Assembly (NCBI GenBank): GCA_965263325.1
Contig: CBDHGY010000002.1
Span: forward strand, 744,001 to 808,000
Direction: 5' to 3'
Length of the DNA: 64,000 bases
Source of the DNA: CBDHGY01 sp965263325
Lineage (GTDB): Bacteria > Pseudomonadota > Alphaproteobacteria > Caulobacterales > Hyphomonadaceae
In this document: one piece after another, positions 1 to 9,057 of the stretch
Numbering within the stretch: the stretch's first letter is position 1
How the letters are laid out: each line of letters opens with the position of its first letter
The notes under the pieces: generated by a model
What the model was told of the DNA's origin: nothing
The model's input: the letters and a program-made list of their open reading frames with translations, nothing else
Database searches by the model: none
Program-made: the position numbers and the translations under genes

Positions 1-1
1 G

Positions 2-1060
2 CAACAGCCATCGGCAGAATTGCAGAGACAGATGCTAGGCCAGGCACTTGAGCAACTAATCGATGAACGTATCCAGATTCAGGAAGCTGCTGAGTATGAA
101 GTAGAGATCCCTGAGGAAGAAATTTCGGCCGCTATTGGCGATATGGCAGCGCAATCAAACCTCACACGAGACGCGCTATTCCAAGAATTACGAGCAGTGG
201 GTATCAACCCAACAAGCCTTGAAGATCAAATGCGCGCTGAAATTTCGTGGCGTAGAATCATGGGCGGCCTTTACGGCTCTCGGATCCGAATTTCGCAGAA
301 CCAAATTGATGACCAAATCGCTCGCCTGCAACGATCTTCATCGCAGACCCAGTATCAGGTATCAGAAATTTTTCTTTACACTGCGAATGAAGAGGAAAAA
401 GAACAGGCTACTGCCGCAGCACAATCGCTGTTGAGTCAGCTTCGTCAAGGCGCTCCGTTCCAGCTAGCGGCGCAGCGCTTTTCATCTGCTCCGACCGCAG
501 CAACGGGAGGCGATATGGGGTGGATCTCCGTCGATACATTAGACAACCGATTGAGCGAAGCTCTGCAAGCGATGGATGGGCCTGGAATTACTGATCCGAT
601 TGTTGTCGACAACGGAGTTTATTTATTGGCCCTTCGCTCCAAACGAGAGCCTGCTGATCAAACACCACTTCTTGAGCTGCGCCAATTGATAGCGACAAAC
701 AATTCCGAAGAAACGCTGACACAAGCCCTCAGCGAAATTCGCGATGGCTGCGAAGGCATAGAAGAAGTTGCCGAAGCGAGCGGCGATCTAACCGCTGTCT
801 CACTTGGTCAGATCAAAGAAACTGATTTGAACGCGCAAATGCGGTCCCGTGTTGCTGCCACGCCAGTTGGTGAAGGCAGCGCCCCCTATTCCGCGTCAGC
901 AGGCATAGCGTCTATTTTCGTTTGCTCGCGCGCCGCAGACGGATCTGGCCTGCCAAGCCGTGATCAAATTGAAGATTCTCTCTATGGTCGCCAGCTGGGC
1001 ATGATATCTGAGCGCGCACTACGCGACTTAAAGCGTGAAGCGACAATCATTCGTCGCTAA
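2..1060 (+). CDS. surA: Periplasmic chaperone / peptidyl-prolyl isomerase SurA, C-terminal part (5' end outside window)
   Basis: The reading frame is open from base 2, so the gene starts before the window; 352 residues are visible. SurA helps outer-membrane proteins reach the Bam complex in the periplasm. The visible start (LIDERIQIQEA) is the end of the SurA N-terminal chaperone domain. A parvulin-type PPIase domain follows, with a recognisable GGDMGWIS motif near residue 170 and the usual FSSAPTAATGG lead-in. The C-terminal segment is weaker in similarity. It is followed by pdxA and rsmA, the classical lptD-surA-pdxA-ksgA order, so lptD is expected just upstream. What is visible is intact. 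Confidence 0.9.
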   Translation, partial: QQPSAELQRQMLGQALEQLIDERIQIQEAAEYEVEIPEEEISAAIGDMAAQSNLTRDALFQELRAVGINPTSLEDQMRAEISWRRIMGGLYGSRIRISQNQIDDQIARLQRSSSQTQYQVSEIFLYTANEEEKEQATAAAQSLLSQLRQGAPFQLAAQRFSSAPTAATGGDMGWISVDTLDNRLSEALQAMDGPGITDPIVVDNGVYLLALRSKREPADQTPLLELRQLIATNNSEETLTQALSEIRDGCEGIEEVAEASGDLTAVSLGQIKETDLNAQMRSRVAATPVGEGSAPYSASAGIASIFVCSRAADGSGLPSRDQIEDSLYGRQLGMISERALRDLKREATIIRR

Positions 1061-1105
1061 AACGCGCTTGATCTTTATCAGAAAAAACCGGATGTGCGGA
1101 GGCAA

Positions 1106-2137
1106 ATGACAGCCTCCGCCTCCATTTCGAACCGTAACTCGCGTGCGCCAATTGCAATAACAATGGGCGACCCTGCTGGGTGCGGGCCGCAAATCACAGC
1201 TCGCGCCTGGGCGGCTCTGAAAGATGAACCTGAATGTGCAGCATATGTGATTGGCGATCCAGCGCTTTACGAACCGTTCTGCGCAATTCGTGAGGTGCGC
1301 AATACGGCGGAGGCGGTTGAAGTTTGGTCGCAAGCACTGCCAGTCCGACCAATGGCAAGCAAGATGCCACCTATCGAAACCGGCGCATCTAACAAGGTGA
1401 CCTCAAAGTGGATCATTTCGAGCATTGAAAATGCTGTCGCAGACGCACTTACCAGAGATCCCGATATGCAGGCGTCTGCAATTGTTACCAATCCGATCTC
1501 CAAGGCCGCACTATATGCGTCAGGCTTTGAGTATCCAGGTCACACTGAATTCTTAGCACATCTCTGCGCCAAAGGAGATCAACAAGCTCCTGAACCCGTG
1601 ATGATGCTGGTTGGCGGCGGACTGCGCGTCGCACTCGCGACAATACATGTTCCGCTTATACAAGTTGCGGATCTATTGACCGTTGAGAGCCTCATAAATA
1701 TCGCGAAAATCACACACCGTGATCTCATTGTGCGATTTGGAATCGAAAGCCCACGCCTCACATTTACGGGCCTTAATCCGCATGCAGGCGAGGCCGGTAC
1801 AATCGGGCACGAAGAAATCGACATAATCAACCCCGCTGCAGCGATCCTCCGGGCAAAGGGTATAGACATCGCAGACGCACGGCCGGGAGATACTGTTTTC
1901 GCCGAAGCGCTCGAAGGAAAATTCGACGCCGTAATCGCCATGACACATGATCAAGGTCTCATTCCTGTAAAGACACTCGACATGTGGGGCGGCGTTAACT
2001 GCACACTCGGCTTGCCCATTATCAGAACCAGTCCAGATCATGGCACTGCTTATGAGGCCGCCGCAGCAGGCACTGCGCGACCAGACAGCCTCATCGCAGC
2101 AATTCGGTTAGCTGCTAATCTGGCGGGCGCAGAATGA
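1106..2137 (+). CDS. pdxA: 4-hydroxythreonine-4-phosphate dehydrogenase PdxA
   Basis: NAD-dependent enzyme of pyridoxal 5'-phosphate (vitamin B6) synthesis, cytoplasmic, 343 residues, which is normal family length. Family motifs are clear: an N-terminal ITMGDPAGCGP, a middle GHTEFLA, a NPHAGE motif, and a C-terminal HDQGLIPVK followed by NCTLGLPIIRTSPDHGTA, which carry the metal- and substrate-binding residues. I place the start at the ATG at 1106, just after a GGAGG at 1098-1102; a GTG at 1094 is in frame but has no ribosome site. The stop overlaps the rsmA start (ATGA), so the two genes are translationally coupled. Confidence 0.95.
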   Translation: MTASASISNRNSRAPIAITMGDPAGCGPQITARAWAALKDEPECAAYVIGDPALYEPFCAIREVRNTAEAVEVWSQALPVRPMASKMPPIETGASNKVTSKWIISSIENAVADALTRDPDMQASAIVTNPISKAALYASGFEYPGHTEFLAHLCAKGDQQAPEPVMMLVGGGLRVALATIHVPLIQVADLLTVESLINIAKITHRDLIVRFGIESPRLTFTGLNPHAGEAGTIGHEEIDIINPAAAILRAKGIDIADARPGDTVFAEALEGKFDAVIAMTHDQGLIPVKTLDMWGGVNCTLGLPIIRTSPDHGTAYEAAAAGTARPDSLIAAIRLAANLAGAE

Positions 2138-2967
2138 CCGAACGACAAAAACTCACTGAGGCCAGCGCGCGAAAATCGCTTGGCCAGCACTTTCTACACG
2201 ACCCTGATATACTGCGGCGCGCTGCACTCGCGGCAGGGCCAGTGGAAGGGCGCATCGTCATAGAGGTTGGCCCCGGACCAGGCGGCCTGACCCGCGCCTT
2301 ATTGGAAGAAGGCGCAGCAAAGGTAATCGCTGTTGAGACCGATCCCCGATTCGCCGAAGCTCTGCGAGATTGGCCAGCACACCGCGAAGGTAAGCTCTTC
2401 GTAAAAGAACGCGATGCACGAAAAATTGGATGGGAAAAACTCTTGGGAGAAGCTGGCGCACCAAGTGATGAACCGGCGATGATCATCGCCAATCTCCCTT
2501 ATAATGTTGGCACTCCTCTGCTCATCAAATGGATTAAAGCCGGTACTTGGCGAGGTGAGATGGCTTTAATGTTCCAGAAAGAAGTCGCAGAGCGGATATG
2601 TGCGAAACCAAATACGAAAGCGTATGGCCGACTTGCAGTACTCGCGCAGGCGGCATGCAAGACAAGTATTGCTTTTACGCTGCCACCTGGGGCTTTTAAG
2701 CCGCCACCGAAAGTCGATAGCGCGGTTGCAGTTTTAAGTCCTCTTCCAGAAAACCAACGTTTTGAAGACATCCCGACACTAGAGACGCTCACGGGAGCGG
2801 CGTTTGGACAGCGCCGGAAAATGCTGCGTGCGTCGCTGAAAAACTTTGCCAAGCACCGTTCTTTGAATGCTGAGACCTGGCTTGAAAAGCACGGGATAGA
2901 TCCCACTTTCCGCGCTGAAAATCTCTCCGTCGATGACTATCTAAGGCTTGCTCGGAGTGTCGGATAA
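2134..2967 (+). CDS. rsmA: 16S rRNA (adenine1518-N6/adenine1519-N6)-dimethyltransferase RsmA (KsgA)
   Basis: SAM-dependent enzyme that dimethylates two adjacent adenines near the 3' end of 16S rRNA during late 30S assembly. At 277 residues it has the normal length. The N-terminus has the KSLGQHFLHD motif; the SAM site follows as VIEVGPGPGGLTRALLE; the catalytic IIANLPYNV (motif IV, NLPY) and the C-terminal FGQRRKMLR are present. It overlaps pdxA by four bases and ends a surA-pdxA-rsmA operon. The gene downstream converges on the opposite strand. Confidence 0.96.
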   Translation: MTERQKLTEASARKSLGQHFLHDPDILRRAALAAGPVEGRIVIEVGPGPGGLTRALLEEGAAKVIAVETDPRFAEALRDWPAHREGKLFVKERDARKIGWEKLLGEAGAPSDEPAMIIANLPYNVGTPLLIKWIKAGTWRGEMALMFQKEVAERICAKPNTKAYGRLAVLAQAACKTSIAFTLPPGAFKPPPKVDSAVAVLSPLPENQRFEDIPTLETLTGAAFGQRRKMLRASLKNFAKHRSLNAETWLEKHGIDPTFRAENLSVDDYLRLARSVG

Positions 2968-2982
2968 CTTGGTCATGAATAC

Positions 2983-3012
2983 AAAAAACGCCAGGACTAA
3001 TTGGCCCCGGCG
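2983..3012 (-). terminator. Rho-independent terminator of the TonB-dependent receptor gene
   Basis: Read on the minus strand, a 7-bp stem (CGCCGGG pairing with CCTGGCG, one G-T wobble) is followed directly by TTTTTT. It sits 25 bases past the stop of the receptor gene and between convergent genes, as expected for an intrinsic terminator. On the plus strand there is no U tract, so rsmA would be served only weakly. Confidence 0.75.
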
Positions 3013-3037
3013 CTCTGATTAATTTAGCACACTTCAA

Positions 3038-5449
3038 TTAATTGAAGCTCACACGGAGGTTAATACCGAAGTAGCGGTCTGCTTCACGCGGGATCTGGTA
3101 CCTGAAACCATCACCTGAGAAGGTCGTGACAAAGCTCTCATCTAGCAGGTTCTTGCCGATTAGAGCCACTCTGTATGCTCCGTCACCGAAGCTCATTCCC
3201 ACGCTCGCATCCAGCAGATCATAATCTGGCAACAAGCTGTTCGGGCTAAAGTTACCGTCCGTACCTGGAAGCAAAGAGTTTTGTTCATCAACGTGGGCGT
3301 ATGACCCATTGAAGAAGACAGCTTTCCCATTGGAGAGCGGTTGCTCGTAATCCCATCCAAGTGTGTAGTTCACATCTGGTGAGAAGAACAGATCGAGGCC
3401 CGAACGGGTTGTACAATTTGCAGGTGCAGTGCCCGTGGTTGGATCAACCGGGCAGTTAAACTCCTTGATCGTTGCGTCGTTAAATGAAACCGATGCGGTC
3501 AATGTCAAAGTATCGGTTGGGAACCATTGCGCATCAAGTTCAAGGCCTTGGGTCTCCACAACACCGGCATTCGTTAAGCGTGTAATCGTGACACCTGTTG
3601 AGTTATCAAAATTATTCGCCTGGAAGCCTTCAATCTCAGCCGAATACGCAGCCGCATTGAACAAGAAGTTGCCGCCATTATACTTATAGCCGATTTCATA
3701 TGAGTCAGACTCTTCCGGATCGATGGGAAGCGTATCATTCGTCCCCATATTGTAGAAAGTGTTGAAGCCTGGGCCCTTGTATCCCTGAGCATAGGTAAAG
3801 TAGACGCTTCCCAGATTCTGATCGGAATTCATCATTCCACTCAAATCACCCCTTACACCAGCTTTAACAGAGAAATTGTCATTGTCGGTGCTTCCATTAA
3901 AGCGATTGTCGAATCCACCTGAAGCTTGACCAAACTGGCTGTTAGGCTGTGCCGGACGCACACCAACACCTTGACGGCCGAACGGATCGTTATTCCTACG
4001 GACATAGTCAAACGTGACTTCATCTGATGTCAGACGCGCACCCAAGATCGCCGTGAACCAATCGTTGAATTCGTATTCAGCTTGACCAAACACCGCAAAG
4101 TTACGGAAGTTGTTATCGAAGAAACCAGTAGCAGATACGAGATCATTTGCGTTACAAGTGAGGCCGGGGTTTGCGTCTAGTATGGGCTGGTTCTGACCAC
4201 CGTTATTTTGACAGCTTGCAAGACGTGTAAAGTCCGCTTCAACATCCAGGTTCAAATAGTAAGCGCCAACTTGCCAGAATAACGGGCTGCCGCTTGCAGG
4301 TGACGAAAGCCTAAATTCTTGAGAGAATTGCTGCCAGGTTCGTGTGCCATCATCATGGAGCAAGAATGGAACGCCAAAGACGGGTTGATCCGAACTACCG
4401 CCAATCGACGTGAAATCGCCTTCGCGGATTTCTGTGTTCTCCCATCGGCGATAAGCGGTAATGGATGTAAAATCTAATCCGTCAAACAGTCCGCTGTTAA
4501 ATTCGAACGAGAACGCATCATTTTCATCGATAGTCTGAGTAGTCAGATCATGATCGACGCGGCGCTGATCCAAATCTAGGTCGGCGACACCATTTACGAT
4601 ACCGTTTGAATTTGGAGCAGCAAGTGAGCTCGGATTACGGCCGCTAGGTAGCACTTCTAGATCGGCGCAGCAATCATCGTCAGCTTCAGTATGCTCGTAG
4701 ATAATCTTGACGTCGAAGTCTGCGTTGTCAGGCTTATAAAAAAGAACACCGCGGACGCCTGTACGGTCATAGCCGTTTACGCGTTCATTGTTGAACACGT
4801 TCGTGATGTGTCCATCAAACGCAGACTTTGTGAGCATCAAACTACCGCTGAGTTCATCAGTTAGCGGGCCTGCTATTTTACCTCTAACTTTCCACTCATT
4901 GTCTTCGAAATAAGTCGCATCGACATACCCTTCGAACTCATCACCAGGTTCCCGGGTAACGATATTAATCACGCCTGCCTGGGCGTTTTTACCATACAGC
5001 GTTCCCTGTGGACCGCGAAGCACTTCGATACGTTCGATGTCGTAAAGATCGGTGAATGCTTGGCCTGATCTTCCGAGCACAACACCGTCTACGACAGTCG
5101 ATACGGCAGGTTCTGCAGCTAGTGAGAATGATACGGTGCCTATACCTCGAATAGACAAGGCTGAGTTCGCAGATGTTGAGCCTTTTCGAAAACTAATAGA
5201 CGGGACAAGCGTTTGAAGGCTTTCGATATTGTTCGCAAAAGCGTTTTCGATGGTCGTATCCGGCAGAACACTCACCGCTATTGGAACATCTTGAAGGTTC
5301 TGATCACGCTTTTGCGCGCTCACCACAACGGCGTCCAGTGTACGGGACGCTTCAGCCGTTTCCGAATCTGCATCCTGCGCAATCGCAGGAACTGCGCAAA
5401 CCCCGCAAAGCGCTATAGACGCGGCGGTCGATTTCCAAAATTTTTTCAT
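3038..5449 (-). CDS. TonB-dependent outer-membrane receptor
   Basis: 803-residue outer-membrane importer. It has a signal peptide (cut near AIAQD), a plug domain (about residues 45-160) with the typical DVPIAVSVL, LSIRGIGT, STVVDGVVLGR and IERIEVLRGPQGTLYGKNAQAGVINIVT motifs, and a 22-strand-type barrel ending in a terminal aromatic residue (RVSFN). The plug matches the large FecA/IroN-like class that is abundant in Sphingomonadales and Hyphomonadaceae and often imports plant or algal glycosides. A strong AGGAGG lies seven bases before the ATG. Its upstream region holds several copies of the TATCAAT motif found in the GntR operator at 10.3 kb, so it may supply substrate to the neighbouring sulfoquinovose-type cluster. 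The substrate itself cannot be read from sequence. Confidence 0.93.
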   Translation of the reverse strand: MKKFWKSTAASIALCGVCAVPAIAQDADSETAEASRTLDAVVVSAQKRDQNLQDVPIAVSVLPDTTIENAFANNIESLQTLVPSISFRKGSTSANSALSIRGIGTVSFSLAAEPAVSTVVDGVVLGRSGQAFTDLYDIERIEVLRGPQGTLYGKNAQAGVINIVTREPGDEFEGYVDATYFEDNEWKVRGKIAGPLTDELSGSLMLTKSAFDGHITNVFNNERVNGYDRTGVRGVLFYKPDNADFDVKIIYEHTEADDDCCADLEVLPSGRNPSSLAAPNSNGIVNGVADLDLDQRRVDHDLTTQTIDENDAFSFEFNSGLFDGLDFTSITAYRRWENTEIREGDFTSIGGSSDQPVFGVPFLLHDDGTRTWQQFSQEFRLSSPASGSPLFWQVGAYYLNLDVEADFTRLASCQNNGGQNQPILDANPGLTCNANDLVSATGFFDNNFRNFAVFGQAEYEFNDWFTAILGARLTSDEVTFDYVRRNNDPFGRQGVGVRPAQPNSQFGQASGGFDNRFNGSTDNDNFSVKAGVRGDLSGMMNSDQNLGSVYFTYAQGYKGPGFNTFYNMGTNDTLPIDPEESDSYEIGYKYNGGNFLFNAAAYSAEIEGFQANNFDNSTGVTITRLTNAGVVETQGLELDAQWFPTDTLTLTASVSFNDATIKEFNCPVDPTTGTAPANCTTRSGLDLFFSPDVNYTLGWDYEQPLSNGKAVFFNGSYAHVDEQNSLLPGTDGNFSPNSLLPDYDLLDASVGMSFGDGAYRVALIGKNLLDESFVTTFSGDGFRYQIPREADRYFGINLRVSFN

Positions 5450-5883
5450 TATGTCCTCCTATTAAATACCAGGATACGTCTACGCGTATGTATTGATAGC
5501 TGCACCGTCGCAGGCCAGCAGAGCTGTGTCTACGTAATCGTATGAATGTTGTATCAATTTTGAAGCTTCAGTCTTAAAGCGCCCCGCAGCCAGATTTTAT
5601 TGCATTCGCGAGATGCGTCCTTCAGCCCAATTTGCTGTTTTTATTTACTTTTTTAAAACTCCCAAAGGACCTGTCTTGCTATTCGTTCGCTCCGTGACCG
5701 TGTATCAATGGAGTATGCCTTCATTTCATCAGTATACAGACGGTTCGCTTTTAGCTGGGCGTGTTGCAATTATATCAATCTATGGCCTCAGTCACCGCAC
5801 GATCTGCGAGTTGAATGTTCCGGCTTTAGTCGCCTAACAAGCGACTCGATAAGCAATAAAAAATTCAAATTCTCATTATTTGT
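5450..5883 (-). promoter_or_regulatory. 434-base control region of the TonB receptor with repeated TATCAAT motifs
   Basis: No gene is visible here. TTGTATCAATTTTG at 5549-5562 matches 13 of 14 bases of the half-palindrome at 10278-10291. Further TATCAAT cores occur at 5702-5708 and 5772-5778, and in reverse (ATTGATA) at 5492-5498. A separate inverted repeat, ATACG-N6-CGTAT, lies around 5474-5489 close to the receptor start. I read the region as a GntR-controlled promoter; this is inference from motif sharing. Confidence 0.5.
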
Positions 5884-7596
5884 TCAATGATTGCATTCTT
5901 TTGAACGCTGCCGAGCAGATTGCGACCAGACGAACAAGTTGGCGATGACAAGCCCAATCATAGCAAGATTGAAGGTCAGTCCGACTTGGCCATTCGCGAG
6001 ACCGATTGGTGAGAAAACTAAATAAAGCCCGACAACCATCGACATAAGCGTAAAAGCGACCGGACGCGCAAATCGCCATGGCGTAAGATCTACCTTCGCG
6101 GCATTAGGAACAGACCAAGCTGTTTCGCGCGGTGCAATTTTCCCTGCAAAGAGCATTATTCCGACTTCGACAGCAAACAAGATTGCATAGATATGAAGGA
6201 AGTGAAGCGTGATGTAATCATCGAAAACAAACTTAACCAAGCCATAAGCAATGACATGAAACACAATAACAATTTTGGCTGCTATTGCCGGGGTTCGTTT
6301 AGCGAACAGACCAACAATAACGATAGCGACGATGGGTATGTTGTAGAAGCCCGTGAATATTCGAATTATCTGCCAAAGCCCTTCCGGTGCAAACCACAAT
6401 AGCGGGGCAACGGCGAAAGAAAAGAGCGCAATAACAACACTGGCAGTCATCGCCACCCGGACAGCGTGCTTATCAGAAATCGCTTCCTTACGGCTCGGCG
6501 CATATATGTCGAGTGTGAACATCGTCGCTGCACTATTAAGCAGTGAGTTAAATGATGAAAACACCGCGCCAAATAACACCGCTAAAAAGAAGCCCATCAT
6601 CCATACCGGGAAGACGTCACGGATCAATGCCGGGTACGCCTCATCAATACTGCTAAGTCCGGGGCCATACATATGAAAGGCTATAATACCCGGTACCATC
6701 ATGAAAAAAGGAACGAGAATTTTAAAGAAGCCGGACAACAAAACACCCTTTTGACCTTCGGCCAAATTACGCGCTGCTAAAGTTCTTTGAATAACGTATT
6801 GGTTCGTACACCAATAAAAGAGGTTGGCGAAAATCATGCCAGTAAAGATCGTCCCAAATGGAATTGGCGCGTCAGAATCTCCGATTGCATTCAGTTTTTC
6901 AGGATTGGTTTGAATGATCGTGCTCAATCCATCAAAAAAACTACCATTACCGAGCGCGATCAACCCAAGAACAGGCGCAGTTATCCCAACGATTAATAAG
7001 CCGATGCCGTTCAGCGTATCAGAAACTGCAACAGCTTTAAGCCCCCCGAACACAGCATAAATCGACCCTATGATACCCACCAACAATACGGTCACAACAA
7101 GAGCCTGAAAGTGCGAAATGTTGAACATCTCTGGGACATCGAACAATCGGATGATCGCGATTGAACCTGAATATAGAACAGACGGGATCGTTACGAGGCC
7201 ATACCCCAGCATAAAAAGGATCACTGATAATCTTCGAACATCCTGATCGAACCGGCTGTTTAAAAATTCAGGCAGCGTTGTGAAGGCGCTTGTCAGGTAT
7301 CTTGGTAAGAAAATCAGCGCCATGGCGACCGTTGCCGCTGCAGCTGTGACTTCCCACGCCATACTCGACATATTGTAGCCATATGCGGACCCATTCAGAC
7401 CAATGAGCTGCTCGGCCGATAGATTGGTGAGAAGCAGTGATCCGGCAATAAATATTCCGCCAAGATTTCGACCAGCAAGAAAGTATCCATCTTTCGTTTG
7501 CTGTTCAGTTCGCGTTTGCAGATAGGACCACCAGGCGACGAGCGCCATGAAGATCACACAAGTGACGAGCGCCAGCGCAATTTGCATATTGCTCAC
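5884..7596 (-). CDS. Sodium/sugar symporter of the SSS family (vSGLT-like)
   Basis: 570-residue inner-membrane protein with about 13-14 hydrophobic segments. The SSS signature is clear: DGYFLAGRNLGG near residue 40, and FYWCTNQYVIQRTLAARNLAEGQKG near residue 265, which closely resembles the Vibrio Na+/galactose symporter vSGLT. The family couples sodium entry to uptake of sugars and related solutes. It starts at GTG with GGAGG eight bases upstream and lies 61 bases after the flavin reductase gene on the same strand, so it is probably in the monooxygenase operon. I infer that it imports sulfoquinovose or a sulfoquinovosyl glycoside; other hexose derivatives are possible. Confidence 0.9.
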   Translation of the reverse strand: MSNMQIALALVTCVIFMALVAWWSYLQTRTEQQTKDGYFLAGRNLGGIFIAGSLLLTNLSAEQLIGLNGSAYGYNMSSMAWEVTAAAATVAMALIFLPRYLTSAFTTLPEFLNSRFDQDVRRLSVILFMLGYGLVTIPSVLYSGSIAIIRLFDVPEMFNISHFQALVVTVLLVGIIGSIYAVFGGLKAVAVSDTLNGIGLLIVGITAPVLGLIALGNGSFFDGLSTIIQTNPEKLNAIGDSDAPIPFGTIFTGMIFANLFYWCTNQYVIQRTLAARNLAEGQKGVLLSGFFKILVPFFMMVPGIIAFHMYGPGLSSIDEAYPALIRDVFPVWMMGFFLAVLFGAVFSSFNSLLNSAATMFTLDIYAPSRKEAISDKHAVRVAMTASVVIALFSFAVAPLLWFAPEGLWQIIRIFTGFYNIPIVAIVIVGLFAKRTPAIAAKIVIVFHVIAYGLVKFVFDDYITLHFLHIYAILFAVEVGIMLFAGKIAPRETAWSVPNAAKVDLTPWRFARPVAFTLMSMVVGLYLVFSPIGLANGQVGLTFNLAMIGLVIANLFVWSQSARQRSKECNH

Positions 7597-7657
7597 TTAG
7601 AGTTCCTCCCAAAGGTGCCGACATTCTTATTGCATGGAAATTTCGCACCTAGTTCAA

Positions 7658-8167
7658 TTAGTCGATTGGCAATTTTCTATACATTCCATTCGCAAACACC
7701 AAAGCTTCCCCAGGGCGATGACTTGCGCGAAGCACTTCACCAATCAAAATCGTATGATCGCCTGCATCATGCGCCGCAAATTTTTGACATTCAAATGTTG
7801 CGAGACATCCCTCAATGATAGGCACATTCTGAGCGTTTAGGTCGTAATCAACTCCTCCGAAAGCGCGCGCCGACTTCACAAACGCATTACATAAAGATTG
7901 CTGATCGGAGGTAAGCACGTGAATCGCGAAAGATTTAGCTTCCACGAATAATTTGTGTCGACTGGAGCTCTTATCTGGGCACCACAAAACCAATGCAGGC
8001 TCTAGTGAGACACTCGAAAAACTATTGGCTGTAATCGCAACCGGCCCTTCTAAAGAACTTGTAGTTATGACAGTTATTCCTGTGGCGAAACGTCCGAGCG
8101 CACTTCTGTAACCCTTCGCATCTTCGCTTGGTTTGAAAGTTCTCACATCCATTGATTCACTTATCAT
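7658..8167 (-). CDS. NAD(P)H:flavin reductase, partner of the adjacent monooxygenase
   Basis: 169-residue protein of the flavin reductase-like domain family (HpaC/SmoA type), which makes free FMNH2 or FADH2 for two-component monooxygenases. The sequence shows SALGRFATGITVITT, VAITANSFSSVSLEPALVLWC and the late HDAGDHTILIGEV motif (family GDH). The start overlaps the stop of the aldo-keto reductase gene (ATGA), so the two are translationally coupled. The SsuD-like monooxygenase two genes upstream needs reduced flavin, which explains the pairing. It corresponds in role to SmoA of the sulfo-SMO pathway; the symbol is not asserted because assignment rests on context. Confidence 0.88.
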   Translation of the reverse strand: MISESMDVRTFKPSEDAKGYRSALGRFATGITVITTSSLEGPVAITANSFSSVSLEPALVLWCPDKSSSRHKLFVEAKSFAIHVLTSDQQSLCNAFVKSARAFGGVDYDLNAQNVPIIEGCLATFECQKFAAHDAGDHTILIGEVLRASHRPGEALVFANGMYRKLPID

Positions 8168-9057
8168 GGAACTTCATGGCCAAGAGCGGCTGTATAGACT
8201 TCAAACCAGGTCTGCCGATCCATCTGAACTTTGTTGGCATCGGAAATGGTTGCGATTCGATCTACCCTGTTCGTACCAAGCACTGGGATAATCTTAGCAG
8301 GGTGTGCTAACAACCACGCGACAGCAATAGCAGCGACGTCCACACCAGGTTCTTTTGCCAGCTCCTCCAACTTTGCGCGGAGTGAAGCATGCGCGTTTGA
8401 GAACAATGCGCCGCCAGCGAGCGGCGACCATGCCATTGGACTGACACCATGCTCTTGCAAGAAAGTAAGATCACCATTCGTAAACGCCTCGTGCGCAACA
8501 ACGCTCATTTCGATTTGATTGGTTGCTAGCTGTGTGTCCATCGCAGACTGCAATAGCGACCAATCCCACGGACGAAAATTGGAAACACCAATAGCTTTTA
8601 CCTTTCCGCTGCTCACAAGGTTATCCAATGTTGCGGCAGTTTCGACATGATCCATAAACGGGTCCGGTCGATGAATTAGCAGCAAGTCAATTTGCTCAAT
8701 GTTCATTAGCTTGAGAGACTGATCAACGGACGCCTCTATATGGGCGCGTCCCGTGTCATAATACTTCACTCGAGCGGATGCATGTCGCCCCACAGGCGCG
8801 ACAATGTCGCATTTTGTAACGATTTCTATGTTTTGGCGGAGGTCTGGCGCGGCTCTAAAACAATTGCCCAAGATCTCCTCAGCACCATAATCGCCATAAA
8901 TGTCTGCCTGATCCAAAGTTGTGATATCCTGCGACAGGCAAGCCTCGATCTTGGCCTGGACGTGCGCAGGCGAGGTATCAGCATCATCCCCCAATCGCCA
9001 CATTCCGTACACGATACGGGAAACACTTAGCTCTGAAGTAAGATCAATCCGTTCCAT
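8164..9057 (-). CDS. Aldo-keto reductase (YdhF-like; candidate 6-oxoglucose reductase)
   Basis: 297-residue TIM-barrel NADPH-dependent reductase. The catalytic tetrad of the AKR superfamily is visible: Asp and Tyr in DQADIYGDYG, Lys in VTKCD and His in LLIHRPDP. The C-terminal cofactor segment (IIPVLGTNRVDRI) is also typical. A longer upstream extension is open, but the ATG at 9057 fits the family N-terminus and overlaps the stop of the monooxygenase gene (TAATG). In the known sulfo-SMO pathway an aldo-keto reductase (SmoB/SquF) reduces 6-oxo-glucose to glucose after desulfonation. Order and coupling here match that job; the substrate is inferred. Confidence 0.88.
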   Translation of the reverse strand: MERIDLTSELSVSRIVYGMWRLGDDADTSPAHVQAKIEACLSQDITTLDQADIYGDYGAEEILGNCFRAAPDLRQNIEIVTKCDIVAPVGRHASARVKYYDTGRAHIEASVDQSLKLMNIEQIDLLLIHRPDPFMDHVETAATLDNLVSSGKVKAIGVSNFRPWDWSLLQSAMDTQLATNQIEMSVVAHEAFTNGDLTFLQEHGVSPMAWSPLAGGALFSNAHASLRAKLEELAKEPGVDVAAIAVAWLLAHPAKIIPVLGTNRVDRIATISDANKVQMDRQTWFEVYTAALGHEVP